A stretch of 58,317 nt of DNA from VBAS01 sp035318985 (GTDB taxonomy: Bacteria; Bacteroidota; Bacteroidia; Chitinophagales; Chitinophagaceae), in the NCBI GenBank assembly GCA_035318985.1, contig DATHDP010000063.1:1-58317 (forward strand). Direction: 5' to 3'. The translations under genes and the position numbers were made by a program. A model generated the notes under the pieces. The model was not told the DNA's origin. It searched no databases and saw nothing but the letters and a program-made list of their open reading frames with translations. Each line of letters begins with the position of its first letter. The first letter of the stretch is position 1. This document shows positions 19,506-27,316 of this stretch, piece by piece.

Positions 19506-20363
19506 ATGGCGTTGAGTTTATTTGGAAGGGGAAAAAAAAATAATGAAGAAAGGGCTGAAATGTCCTTTATTGAACACTTGGAAGTGCTGCGTGGACATTT
19601 ATTTCGTTCTGTGCTTGCCATAGCCGCAGGAGCAATTGTTTTTATAGTTTATAATACGTTCTTTGTTCGTGAAGTGTTGATGGGACCCACTCATGCAGAC
19701 TTCCCTACTTATAAATGGCTTTGTAAACTGGGGCATGCTATCGGTCTTGGCGATAATATGTGTATGAAAGATATCGGGCTTAAAATGCAAAGCACTTCAG
19801 TAAGCGGACAATTCAGCATGTATTTCACCTTGATCTTTGTTGGCGGCATCATTGTGGCTTTTCCCTATATATTCTGGGAGTTCTGGCGTTTTATAAAACC
19901 CGCCTTAACAAAAAAAGAATTATCAAAAACAAGAGGTGTTATCTTCTGGGTTTCTTTTTTATTCTTTCTTGGAATTACATTCGGCTATTTTATCATTGCT
20001 CCATACACGGTGAACTTCTTCGCCAACTTTCAATTGGATGATAATATTGAGAATCGCTGGACAATTACAAGCTATATTGATACGCTTGTTCCATTAATAC
20101 TTGGAACCGGCCTGGCTTTCCAGTTGCCATTAGTTATGTTCTTTCTTGCAAAAGTTGGTTTAATGAGCCCTGATTTTCTGCGTCGAAACCGAAAATATGC
20201 GATCGTTATTATTTTAATTTTAGCCGGAGTTATTACTCCCCCTGATGTTATAAGTCAAATAATCTGCACAATTCCGCTTTTGTTATTGTATGAAATAAGC
20301 ATTTGGCTGACAGCTAAAGTGCAAAAAGAAAAAGCATTGGAAGAAAAAGAAGAATGGAGTTAA
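19506..20363 (+). CDS. tatC: Sec-independent (twin-arginine) translocase subunit TatC
   Basis: 285 aa, six membrane helices. The N-terminal signature MSFIEHLEVLRGHLFRS (about residues 18-34) is the conserved cytoplasmic start of TatC that recognises twin-arginine signals, and FPYIFWEFWRFIKPAL follows at the second loop. TatC forms the receptor of the inner-membrane system that exports folded proteins. An insertion between helices 1 and 2 (about residues 55-100) makes it slightly longer than E. coli TatC, as is usual in this phylum. No tatA/B is seen in the window. Confidence 0.95.
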   Translation: MALSLFGRGKKNNEERAEMSFIEHLEVLRGHLFRSVLAIAAGAIVFIVYNTFFVREVLMGPTHADFPTYKWLCKLGHAIGLGDNMCMKDIGLKMQSTSVSGQFSMYFTLIFVGGIIVAFPYIFWEFWRFIKPALTKKELSKTRGVIFWVSFLFFLGITFGYFIIAPYTVNFFANFQLDDNIENRWTITSYIDTLVPLILGTGLAFQLPLVMFFLAKVGLMSPDFLRRNRKYAIVIILILAGVITPPDVISQIICTIPLLLLYEISIWLTAKVQKEKALEEKEEWS

Positions 20364-20394
20364 AAAAGTTCTGATTTCCGAGTCCGGAGTCCGT

Positions 20395-20402
20395 TAACTT
20401 TG
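20395..20402 (+). promoter_or_regulatory. Candidate -7 promoter element for rpiB
   Basis: TAACTTTG matches TAnnTTTG exactly and overlaps an upstream in-frame TTG (20400), arguing that rpiB starts at the ATG at 20442 and not at the TTG. The -33 element is not clear. Confidence 0.45.
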
Positions 20403-20441
20403 TGGAGCAATTTCGGATCTTTCACTTTTAAAATTGCAATT

Positions 20442-20900
20442 ATGTCTTCATCATTTGATCTGAGCAAACCGGTTGCCATTGGCAGTGATCATGCAGGATA
20501 TGATTTTAAAGAGGAGTTGATCTCTTTACTTGAAGCCAAAGATCTTACTTACCACGATTTTGGCACTCATTCAAAAGACTCCGTTGATTATCCGGACTTT
20601 GCCCATCCTGTAGCTAATGCAGTTGAAAGAGGAGAAGCATCATTTGGAATACTTCTTTGTGGCAGCGCTAATGGCGTTGCTATTACAGCAAATAAACATA
20701 AAGGAATTCGTGCTGCTATCTGCTGGGGCGAAGAACTGGCTAAGCTGTCAAGAGAACATAATAATGCGAACATACTTTGCATTCCTGCACGATTTGTACG
20801 TGAAGGAGATGCAGAAAAAATGGTGCAGCTGTTCATAAACACGCCTTTTGAAGGTGGTCGTCATCAGCGCAGGGTAGAAAAAATTGCCGAGGGCTGCTGA
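20442..20900 (+). CDS. rpiB: Ribose 5-phosphate isomerase B
   Basis: 152 aa from the ATG at 20442. It interconverts ribulose 5-phosphate and ribose 5-phosphate in the pentose phosphate pathway. The RpiB/LacAB fold is shown by AIGSDHAGYDFKEEL near the N-terminus, the active-site loop LLCGSANGVAITANK (about residues 70-84, with the catalytic Cys) and NDANILCIPAR-like ENNANILCIPARF later, then FEGGRHQRRVEKI at the C-terminus. The length is typical for RpiB. Confidence 0.93.
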   Translation: MSSSFDLSKPVAIGSDHAGYDFKEELISLLEAKDLTYHDFGTHSKDSVDYPDFAHPVANAVERGEASFGILLCGSANGVAITANKHKGIRAAICWGEELAKLSREHNNANILCIPARFVREGDAEKMVQLFINTPFEGGRHQRRVEKIAEGC

Positions 20901-20936
20901 TCCGATGGTTATCGGATACCTTTCATCCCTTTATAA

Positions 20937-20966
20937 TTTCATTAAAAACTATCAGGCTTATATTTG
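20937..20966 (+). promoter_or_regulatory. Candidate promoter for the M28 peptidase gene
   Basis: TATATTTG at 20959-20966 is an exact TAnnTTTG element, with TTTC at 20937-20940 as a near-consensus -33 element 18 bases upstream. It leaves a leader of about 55 bases before the ATG at 21029. Confidence 0.4.
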
Positions 20967-21028
20967 GCCCCCGAAATTGTTTTTAAATAAAATGAGCTGA
21001 TGGCTCGAACAAAAATTTTAAAAATCAC

Positions 21029-22567
21029 ATGAAAAAAACTACGCTACTACTGGTTGCTTTGCTTCCTATTCTTGCAGTTACTGCGCAAAAGAAAAATAAA
21101 ACGGTGGAAAAGGCTGGCAATTCTATTACTGCTGCCGATCTAAAAAAGCATCTTTATATAGTTGCCAGCGCCGATAATGAAGGAAGAGATACCCCATCAC
21201 CTGGCTTGGAAAAAGCTGCTAATTATATCGAACAACATTTCAGATCGATCGGTCTGAAACCAGGAAATGGTGATAGCTATAGGTTGACTTACCCGCTTTA
21301 TAAAGATTCTGTGATCTCTTCATCACTTAGTGTCAATGGAAAATCTTTTGAACTGACTAAAGACTATCTGAATAATAATAGCAATTATTCATTTGAACTT
21401 CCGGTTTCAGAAGTTGTGTTTGCTGGCTATGGAATTGTAGATGATAAAATAGATAACTATAAAGATCTTGATGTACGTGGCAAAACTGTTTTAATTGTAG
21501 AAGGGGCACCCGCTGATTATAAATCTGCAATAACAGGAGCCATGAGCCCGGGCCAGACATTTGGAAAATTACAAAGTGCATCAAAGAAAGGAGCGGTTGC
21601 TGTATTACTTGTTTCAAAATCACTTAGCAGACCTGCAAATAGTCGTGGAGCTGGCTGGAGCCTTAATGGTTATAGATCTAATTTCAATCCGCAGTTATTT
21701 TATGTTTCTGAAAAAGTAGCAACAGAGATAATGGGCGAGGATGGAAAAGGAATTTTTGATAAAATGACCTCTAATTCATTAGCAGGAAAAACGTATAAAG
21801 CAAATATTGATCTTGCTTTTCAAAAAACAACAATTAAAACACAGGTAAGTAATGTAATGGGATTGCTTGAAGGAACAGATAAAAAAGATGAGTATGTTCT
21901 TATCACGGCACATTATGATCATGTGGGTAAAAGAGATACTGTTATTTATTATGGCGCTGATGATGATGGTAGCGGCACTGTAAGCGTTCTTGAACTGTCA
22001 GAAGCATTTGCAAAAGCAAAAGCAGAGGGTAATGGTCCACGCCGCAGCATTGTATTTATGACTGTTAGCGGTGAAGAACATGGATTATGGGGCTCTGCTT
22101 ATTATGCAAATCATCCAGTTTATCCTTTGGAAAAAACTACTGTTGACCTGAACATTGATATGATCGGTCGCATAGGAAATGATTACATGAAAGATAAAGA
22201 CTCTGCTAATTATGTATATGTGATCGGTGATAATAAACTCAGTTCAGATCTTACTCCTATTACAGAAGCTGTAAATGGTTCTTATACGAAACTTAAACTT
22301 GACAGAAAGTATAATGATCCAAAAGACCCAAATCGTTTCTACTATCGTAGCGATCATTACAATTTTGCCGAAAAAGGGGTGCCTATTATATTTTATTTCA
22401 ATGGCGTTCATCCGGATTATCACAAGCCTACAGATACCCCTGATAAGATAAATTACTCTTTGATGGAAAAAAGAGCAAGATTGGTTTTTTATACGGCTGT
22501 AGAGATGGCAAACCGGGAAGAGATGCTTAAAAGAGACATGCCGCTGGAATCTCAAAGAGCTTTTTAA
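21029..22567 (+). CDS. Secreted M28 family metallopeptidase with protease-associated insert
   Basis: 512 aa. A signal peptide (about 1-19, ending AVTAQ) precedes an N-terminal part with an inserted PA-like domain (about 110-250, SEVVFAGYGIVDDK) and the M28 zinc-peptidase domain (about 265-500). Two-zinc ligands are visible in order: H in TAHYDHVG, D in YGADDDGSG, the catalytic/ligand pair in SGEEHGLWGS, D in DLNIDMIGR and H in YRSDHYNFAEKG. Probably an aminopeptidase acting in the periplasm or outside the cell. Single gene. Confidence 0.88.
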   Translation: MKKTTLLLVALLPILAVTAQKKNKTVEKAGNSITAADLKKHLYIVASADNEGRDTPSPGLEKAANYIEQHFRSIGLKPGNGDSYRLTYPLYKDSVISSSLSVNGKSFELTKDYLNNNSNYSFELPVSEVVFAGYGIVDDKIDNYKDLDVRGKTVLIVEGAPADYKSAITGAMSPGQTFGKLQSASKKGAVAVLLVSKSLSRPANSRGAGWSLNGYRSNFNPQLFYVSEKVATEIMGEDGKGIFDKMTSNSLAGKTYKANIDLAFQKTTIKTQVSNVMGLLEGTDKKDEYVLITAHYDHVGKRDTVIYYGADDDGSGTVSVLELSEAFAKAKAEGNGPRRSIVFMTVSGEEHGLWGSAYYANHPVYPLEKTTVDLNIDMIGRIGNDYMKDKDSANYVYVIGDNKLSSDLTPITEAVNGSYTKLKLDRKYNDPKDPNRFYYRSDHYNFAEKGVPIIFYFNGVHPDYHKPTDTPDKINYSLMEKRARLVFYTAVEMANREEMLKRDMPLESQRAF

Positions 22568-22641
22568 AATTTGGCTTGATTTACTAAAAAAAGAGAAAAA
22601 CTTTTATTTATTTCGCTTTTATAAAATGTGCAGGCCATACC

Positions 22642-23106
22642 ATGAACCAAACTGAGCAAAATCCCACCTTTTATCAAAGAATAGCCGATGAGCATGTCGA
22701 CTATTCCGAGGTGTACCGTACACAGGAAACGATACAGCTTAATAAACGTCTTCGCAGAACCCGTAATATTTTATTGACCTGTGCTTTGGCTTTTGTGGCA
22801 GGTGCAGGCATTTTTTGGATAATGCCTGAAACTTCGTTTACTACAAAAGATTTCCTGGTATATCTTGGACTGGCTGCTGTTATGGTTCTTTTATCCTTCT
22901 ACAGCAATAAACAACCATTTCTTTCTCTCGTTTCAGCGCTTATTATTTGTGTTGGTTTTTGGGGGTTTGAACTCTTTGTAAATAATCTTAATGAGCTGGT
23001 GATCGAAACTTCGATCCATAAGCTTTTCATCGTTTCCATACTTGTTTGGTGTTTTCACTCTTCAAGAGAAGCTGAAATAATAAGGAAAGAACTTCATTTC
23101 TCCTGA
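22642..23106 (+). CDS. Small integral membrane protein of unknown function
   Basis: 154 aa. A charged N-terminal segment (about 45 residues, rich in E, Q and R) is followed by four hydrophobic helices: ILLTCALAFVAGAGIFWIM, FLVYLGLAAVMVLLSFY, LSLVSALIICVGFWGFELF and LFIVSILVWCFHSS. I do not recognise the family. It is followed by a strong terminator at 23161-23187, and no partner genes suggest a function. Amino-acid composition and length suggest a real gene. Confidence 0.65.
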   Translation: MNQTEQNPTFYQRIADEHVDYSEVYRTQETIQLNKRLRRTRNILLTCALAFVAGAGIFWIMPETSFTTKDFLVYLGLAAVMVLLSFYSNKQPFLSLVSALIICVGFWGFELFVNNLNELVIETSIHKLFIVSILVWCFHSSREAEIIRKELHFS

Positions 23107-23160
23107 TTTTTCTTGCGAGCCGCCAAAGGCTGAGAAGCAATCTTCTTAAAATATTTTACG

Positions 23161-23187
23161 ATCTCGCCTAAAGGCGAGATTTTTTTT
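23161..23187 (+). terminator. Rho-independent terminator after the small membrane protein gene
   Basis: Perfect 8-bp stem ATCTCGCC (23161-23168) with GGCGAGAT (23173-23180), a 4-base loop and a run of eight T ending at 23187. Confidence 0.88.
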
Positions 23188-23280
23188 GCCTTCTTGCCCG
23201 ATACAGGCATTAAACCTTATGGCAACCAAGCGGTCTATTTACTCGTTATCCTTTTACGTACCCTGAATAAAAGACAAGAT

Positions 23281-23364
23281 ATGAGAGATCGCAACGAAGA
23301 TATCCGTGACCGCCGTGAGAACAAAAGAAACCGTCGTGAAGATCATCGTGATCGCAGACGCTAA
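23281..23364 (+). CDS. Possible tiny Arg/Asp/Glu-rich peptide gene (27 aa)
   Basis: An ATG-started frame of 27 codons made almost only of R, D, E, N and K, with repeats of the DRR/RRE type (starts MRDRNEDIRDRR, ends DHRDRRR). The same frame is open back to a TTG at 23194, which would add a hydrophobic segment and give about 56 aa with one membrane helix. It lies between two terminators (23161-23187 and 23386-23416), so it is an isolated unit. The peptide is highly charged and periodic, unlike a random frame. No clear promoter was found; whether it is translated is unproven. Confidence 0.4.
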   Translation: MRDRNEDIRDRRENKRNRREDHRDRRR

Positions 23365-23385
23365 TCCTTACCTTCCTTATAAATG

Positions 23386-23416
23386 AAAACCCCGAATAAA
23401 ATCCGGGGTTTTTTTT
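23386..23416 (+). terminator. Rho-independent terminator after the Arg/Asp-rich small ORF
   Basis: Stem AAAACCCCG (23386-23394) with CGGGGTTTT (23404-23412), a 9-base loop and eight T through 23416. It stands 22 bases after the stop of the 27-codon ORF. Confidence 0.82.
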
Positions 23417-23419
23417 ATT

Positions 23420-23476
23420 GCTGAATAAGGTTGTTGTTGTACAAGAGTGCGACGCAAGGGACAATAAATAGAATTA
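23420..23476. repeat. Dispersed intergenic repeat, copy D
   Basis: It shares GCTGAATA and GTACAAGNGTGCGACGCAA with the copy at 37079-37137 and, inverted, with part of 27986-28177. It lies just past the terminator at 23386-23416, in the gap before the convergent deoxyhypusine-synthase-like gene. Confidence 0.5.
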
Positions 23477-23514
23477 CTAAAGTTGGCTACATAAAAATAC
23501 AGTATCAACTTTTA

Positions 23515-24489
23515 TTACCATCCCAGCAAGTAAGCAAATATCAAAGGCACTACGATCGTTGCATCACTTTCAACAATGAATTTTGGAGTGTCAATTCCTA
23601 ATTTACCCCAGGTGATCTTTTCATTTGGCACCGCACCGGAATAAGAACCGAATGAAGTTGTAGAATCACTTACCTGGCAGAAATAACTCCAGAAAGGAAC
23701 ATCGTGCCACTCGAGATCCTGGTACATCATAGGCACAACACAAATCGGGAAATCGCCGGCAATACCACCACCTATCTGAAAGAATCCAACGCCTTTGCCT
23801 GCACTGTTAGGTCTGTACCAGTCTGCCAACCATACCATGTATTCGATCCCGCTTTTCATAGTCGTTGCCTTCATCTGGTTCTTTATAATATAAGAAGCAA
23901 AAATATTTCCCATCGTGCTGTCTTCCCATCCGCCAACAACGATCGGAAGATTTTTTTCTGCTGCCGCCATCATCCAACTATCCTTCGTGTCGATCTCATA
24001 ATGTTCTTTCAATACTCCACTAAGCAACATCTTATACATGAACTCATGCGGGAAATATCTTTCGCCTTTATCATCTGCATCTTTCCATAATTTATGTATA
24101 TGCTTTTGAATGCGGCGGAATGCTTCTTCTTCGGGAATGCAAGTATCAGTGACACGATTATAATGATTTTCCAAAAGATCCCATTCATCCTGCGGCGTTA
24201 AGTCACGATAATTAGGAACTCTTTTATAATGACTATGTGCTACCAGGTTCATGATGTCTTCTTCTAAATTGGCGCCTGTGCAGGAAATGATATGCACTTT
24301 ATCCTGCCTGATCATTTCTGCCAGTGAAATACCAAGCTCGGCGGTGCTCATGGCGCCTGCAAGTGTTACCATCATTTTGCCACCCTCCAATAAATGTTGT
24401 TCATAGCCTTTAGCAGCATCTACTAATGCGGCTGAATTAAAATGGCGATAATGATGTTGGATGAATTGTGAAACAGGACCTTTACTCAT
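23515..24489 (-). CDS. Deoxyhypusine synthase family protein (bacterial, possibly homospermidine synthase)
   Basis: 324 aa. It shows the NAD-binding deoxyhypusine synthase fold: VTLAGAMSTAELGISLAEMI, ISCTGANLEEDIM, a GGWEDSTMGN segment, and near the C-terminus ITWGKLGID. The Lys in WGK (residue 296) corresponds to the lysine that forms the covalent aminobutyl intermediate in eukaryotic DHS. Bacteria lack eIF5A of the eukaryotic type; some bacterial members make homospermidine, so a polyamine role is likely but the exact reaction is not shown here. Cytoplasmic, single gene, with a TACTTTTG -7 candidate at 24551-24558. Confidence 0.85.
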   Translation of the reverse strand: MSKGPVSQFIQHHYRHFNSAALVDAAKGYEQHLLEGGKMMVTLAGAMSTAELGISLAEMIRQDKVHIISCTGANLEEDIMNLVAHSHYKRVPNYRDLTPQDEWDLLENHYNRVTDTCIPEEEAFRRIQKHIHKLWKDADDKGERYFPHEFMYKMLLSGVLKEHYEIDTKDSWMMAAAEKNLPIVVGGWEDSTMGNIFASYIIKNQMKATTMKSGIEYMVWLADWYRPNSAGKGVGFFQIGGGIAGDFPICVVPMMYQDLEWHDVPFWSYFCQVSDSTTSFGSYSGAVPNEKITWGKLGIDTPKFIVESDATIVVPLIFAYLLGW

Positions 24490-24550
24490 TTTTGATAAGA
24501 TTTAGAGCCGCCTTCAGATCACAAGACCGTGAGACAATGCGGAAGAGCCG

Positions 24551-24558
24551 CAAAAGTA
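24551..24558 (-). promoter_or_regulatory. Candidate -7 promoter element for the deoxyhypusine-synthase-like gene
   Basis: The minus strand reads TACTTTTG (TAnnTTTG), 62 bases before the ATG. No good -33 match is visible, because that position falls in the terminator of the upstream gene. Confidence 0.35.
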
Positions 24559-24571
24559 AATTATTTGAAAA

Positions 24572-24597
24572 TAAAAACCCCGACTAAGAGGTCGGGG
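24572..24597 (-). terminator. Rho-independent terminator after PepSY-like gene 1
   Basis: On the minus strand, CCCCGAC (24597-24591) pairs with GTCGGGG (24584-24578) and is followed by GTTTTTATTTT. It lies about 30 bases past the stop at 24628. Confidence 0.8.
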
Positions 24598-24627
24598 GCA
24601 CACCACATGCTCTCGAAAGAACTGCGT

Positions 24628-25068
24628 TCATTTAATTTTTTTCAACACGATTATATTGCCGGATGGACTTGCTTTTAATAAATACTTCTTACTCTTTTCA
24701 TCTGCCCGTATCTGGTAATAGGTTTCATTATTACGATTTACTTCGGTTATGCCGGAGAAATCCGCTCCTGCATATTCTTTATCCAGCGTCCTGATAACAG
24801 AGATCGGCAACTGGTTATAAAGAATGTTTCTTGCTGTGGTCACTAACTCTGCATCCGAATTATACCAGGCAATAACTCCCTGGTCGTTTAATAAAAAATT
24901 TACCTGGGTTAAATTCCCTTTCACTTCCCACTTTGCATTTGTTGCAAAAGAAAATTCTTTTTGAAATGCAGATAAAATTTTCGGATCAACATCGGCTCTT
25001 TCACTTGCTGTCACAGCGGTACTAACAATGATCAAAAATGCAAGAAATGCCGAAAACGTCTTTTTCAT
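24628..25068 (-). CDS. Secreted PepSY-like (DUF2874-type) protein, paralogue 1
   Basis: 146 aa from the ATG at 25068 (a TTG two codons earlier is less likely). A signal peptide (about 1-22, ending TAVTA) precedes a small alpha/beta domain of the putative beta-lactamase-inhibitor-like PepSY type: ILSAFQKEFSFATNAKWEV, FLLNDQGVIAWYNSDAELV, LPISVIRTLDKEYAG. These exported proteins are abundant in Chitinophagaceae and have no assigned activity. It is related in sequence pattern and nearly identical in length to the genes at 25321-25761 and 30095-30532. Ends in its own terminator. Confidence 0.75.
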   Translation of the reverse strand: MKKTFSAFLAFLIIVSTAVTASERADVDPKILSAFQKEFSFATNAKWEVKGNLTQVNFLLNDQGVIAWYNSDAELVTTARNILYNQLPISVIRTLDKEYAGADFSGITEVNRNNETYYQIRADEKSKKYLLKASPSGNIIVLKKIK

Positions 25069-25264
25069 ATTCAAAGGTTTAATGGTTTACTTTTTTTCTG
25101 AATTCTTTAGAAGGATAGGTAAGGTGAGTGACGTATAACGAATATACCAGAACAAATAAGAGAAGTCAATTGAATTGTGTCCAAGGGACTCCTTTGAAGA
25201 TTAATGGAGGCATGTGTTAAAGTGATTAACGTCTGAGGTCTTCATCATTAATTTAAAATAAGAA

Positions 25265-25285
25265 GTCCCGCTATATAGGCGGGAC
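25265..25285 (-). terminator. Rho-independent terminator after PepSY-like gene 2
   Basis: GTCCCGC (25285-25279) pairs with GCGGGAC (25271-25265) over a 7-base loop, followed on the minus strand by TTCTTATTTT. It lies 36 bases past the stop at 25321. Confidence 0.72.
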
Positions 25286-25320
25286 CCTTAATTTACCACA
25301 CACCAAAACTAACTTGCTTG

Positions 25321-25761
25321 TCAGATCTTTTTGTTCTTACTATAGGTACTCCAGCTTCCACCATTACCTGAATGCATTACCAATTTTGAATCTGCTGTTT
25401 CAAGTGTTACATAATAATGGAGGCCTTCGCTATTGCTTACTTCAAAGAGATCGCTGATCCAGTATTTGCTATAATTATTTTTCAGATCGCTGAATAGATT
25501 GACAGGTAGCTGAATTGAGCTGATATACCTGGCAATACTCAACAACTCTCCCTCTACATTATAAAAAGCAAATATCCGCTGCTCATTCATTGTAAAAGCA
25601 GCTCTGAAATAGTTGGCACCTGTTTCCCATTCTACATTTTGTGCAGTTGTAAACTCGGTTTTAAATGATGCCAGCACTTTCTGTGAAACTCTTTCACTCG
25701 GGTATGCACTGCAAACTCCCATTGTTGCTACAAGACCCAGCACTAATAATATCTTTTTCAT
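25321..25761 (-). CDS. Secreted PepSY-like (DUF2874-type) protein, paralogue 2
   Basis: 146 aa. A signal peptide (about 1-20, with GLVATMGVCSAYP) precedes the same fold pattern as paralogue 1: VLASFKTEFTTAQNVEWETG, FTMNEQRIFAFYNVEGELL, IQLPVNLFSDLKNNYSKYW. Probably periplasmic. It has its own terminator (25265-25285) and is separated from paralogue 1 by 252 bases, so the two look like separately transcribed duplicates. Function unknown. Confidence 0.75.
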   Translation of the reverse strand: MKKILLVLGLVATMGVCSAYPSERVSQKVLASFKTEFTTAQNVEWETGANYFRAAFTMNEQRIFAFYNVEGELLSIARYISSIQLPVNLFSDLKNNYSKYWISDLFEVSNSEGLHYYVTLETADSKLVMHSGNGGSWSTYSKNKKI

Positions 25762-26085
25762 GACTCAAAAGTTTAATTGGTTTTAGATTAATTTTTACTT
25801 GTTATTTGTTTTATACCAGTTTGACGATCCAAAGGTATATTTCGTTACACCCGGTGACAAGCCAATTGTGATTGATGGGTGCGATTGTTAATGTAAGTGA
25901 AAGAATAAGAATGAATGTGAAACATGTATCCGTTATTAATACCGCCAGACTATTTTAAACTCCATTCATCATGTATGAGAGTATGATCGTGAAATGTGAA
26001 AGTTTTTATAACAAATGAATAAAGCATCCCCGGATCGGTTTAAAGATGTAACAACTGCCCTTTTCTTTCGTATTATCTTTAGCCT
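25762..26085. other. Divergent intergenic region (324 bases)
   Basis: This AT-rich gap separates PepSY-like gene 2 (minus) from the AcpH-like gene (plus) and must hold both promoters. A TATCTTTA near 26071 resembles a -7 element for the AcpH gene. I found no ORF, hairpin or repeat I could support. Confidence 0.4.
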
Positions 26086-26676
26086 ATGAATTATCTGGCT
26101 CATGCATATCTTTCTTTTAATATGCCGGGCATATTGGTGGGCAACATGATCAGCGACTTTGTAAAAGGAAAAAGAAAGTATGGTTATCCTGGGCAAATAC
26201 AGCAAGGTATTGCAGTACACAGGGAGATCGATCGGTTTACTGATGCCCATCCTGTAACAAAAGAGGCAAAAGAGATCTTTAGGCCTGCTTACAGGTTATA
26301 TGCTGGTTCATTGATGGATGTGGTATACGATCATTTTCTAGCCCTTGATGAAAACGAGTTTACAGATGAAGGCTTAAAAACATTTACAATTAATACCTAT
26401 GCTTTGCTTGACCAGTTCACAGATCAATTTCCCGAAAAGTTCACCAGAATGTACCCATATATGAAAGCACAAAACTGGCTGTATAATTACCGATATAGGC
26501 AGGGTATAGAAAAAAGCCTTGCAGGGCTGGTGCGCAGGGCAAAATACCTTGATGAAAGTGATACCGCCTATTTATTGTTCAAAGAGCATTATGATCAACT
26601 AAAGAATTTATACCAGTTATTTTTCCCTGAACTTAAACTTATGACTGTAAATTTTCTGAAACAATTTGACCATTAG
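26086..26676 (+). CDS. Acyl-carrier-protein phosphodiesterase (AcpH family)
   Basis: 196 aa. It begins with the family signature MNYLAHAYLSF and continues with GNMISDFVKGK, GIAVHREIDRFTDAHPV (about residues 46-62) and MDVVYDHFLA, whose His and Asp residues are the metal-binding/HD-like positions of AcpH (DUF479). The enzyme removes the phosphopantetheine arm from holo-ACP in E. coli; activity here is by homology only. Cytoplasmic, single gene. Confidence 0.85.
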   Translation: MNYLAHAYLSFNMPGILVGNMISDFVKGKRKYGYPGQIQQGIAVHREIDRFTDAHPVTKEAKEIFRPAYRLYAGSLMDVVYDHFLALDENEFTDEGLKTFTINTYALLDQFTDQFPEKFTRMYPYMKAQNWLYNYRYRQGIEKSLAGLVRRAKYLDESDTAYLLFKEHYDQLKNLYQLFFPELKLMTVNFLKQFDH

Positions 26677-26696
26677 CGAACGATTCGGCTCATATA

Positions 26697-26727
26697 TTCG
26701 TCAAAGATTATGAAACTGTTATTTTTG
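26697..26727 (+). promoter_or_regulatory. Candidate promoter for the DUF2911 pair
   Basis: TATTTTTG (26720-26727, TAnnTTTG) with TTCG (26697-26700) 19 bases upstream; the ATG at 26746 follows 18 bases later. Confidence 0.45.
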
Positions 26728-26745
26728 TCATTTTAAACCTCCATT

Positions 26746-27309
26746 ATGCGCAAAACTTCCATTCTCCTTTGTTTACTCATTTCCTTTACATTTTCATTTT
26801 CACAATCATCCAAGCTCCCTGAAATTGATAAATCGCCGATGGATGTAAGCTATTATCCTAACAATTATCCAATTCTTAAAATTCAAAATAAAGCAACTGA
26901 ACCGCTTGTTGCCAGGATACTTTATAGCCGCCCACAAAGACAAGGCAGAAAAGTTTTTGGTGAGTTAGTGGAGTATGGCAAAGTATGGAGGCTTGGCGCC
27001 AATGAAGCCACCGAAATAGAGTTTTATAAAGATGTAAAGATCGACGGTAAAAAAGTTATCAAAGGTCGTTATACTGTTTATGCCATCGTAAATGAAAATG
27101 CATGGACGATAATACTCAACAAGGATACAGATACGTGGGGCGCTTTTAAGTACGACTCAAAAAAAGATCTGCTTAGAACAGATGTGCCTGCGCAAAAAAC
27201 AGATGAGGTTGTTGAAAGCATGTCTATGTTATTTGAAAAGTCCGCCACTGGAATTTCGCTGATCATTGCATGGGAACAAATGAAAGTTACCCTGCCAATC
27301 ACTTTATAA
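26746..27309 (+). CDS. DUF2911 family exported protein, copy 1
   Basis: 187 aa. A signal peptide (about 1-20) precedes the DUF2911 domain: SPMDVSYYPNNYPI, ARILYSRPQRQGRKVFGELV, WRLGANEATEIEF (about residues 85-97), then KGRYTVYAIVNENAWTIILN. Periplasmic. No biochemical function is established for the family. It lies only 7 bases before a second member, so the pair forms an operon and looks like a tandem duplication. Confidence 0.85.
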   Translation: MRKTSILLCLLISFTFSFSQSSKLPEIDKSPMDVSYYPNNYPILKIQNKATEPLVARILYSRPQRQGRKVFGELVEYGKVWRLGANEATEIEFYKDVKIDGKKVIKGRYTVYAIVNENAWTIILNKDTDTWGAFKYDSKKDLLRTDVPAQKTDEVVESMSMLFEKSATGISLIIAWEQMKVTLPITL

Positions 27310-27316
27310 AAGAGCT

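Noticed and set aside
20901..20916. Hairpin TCCGAT/ATCGGA after rpiB as terminator
   Set aside because: The stem is short and followed by TACCTTTC without a proper T run; not supported as a terminator.
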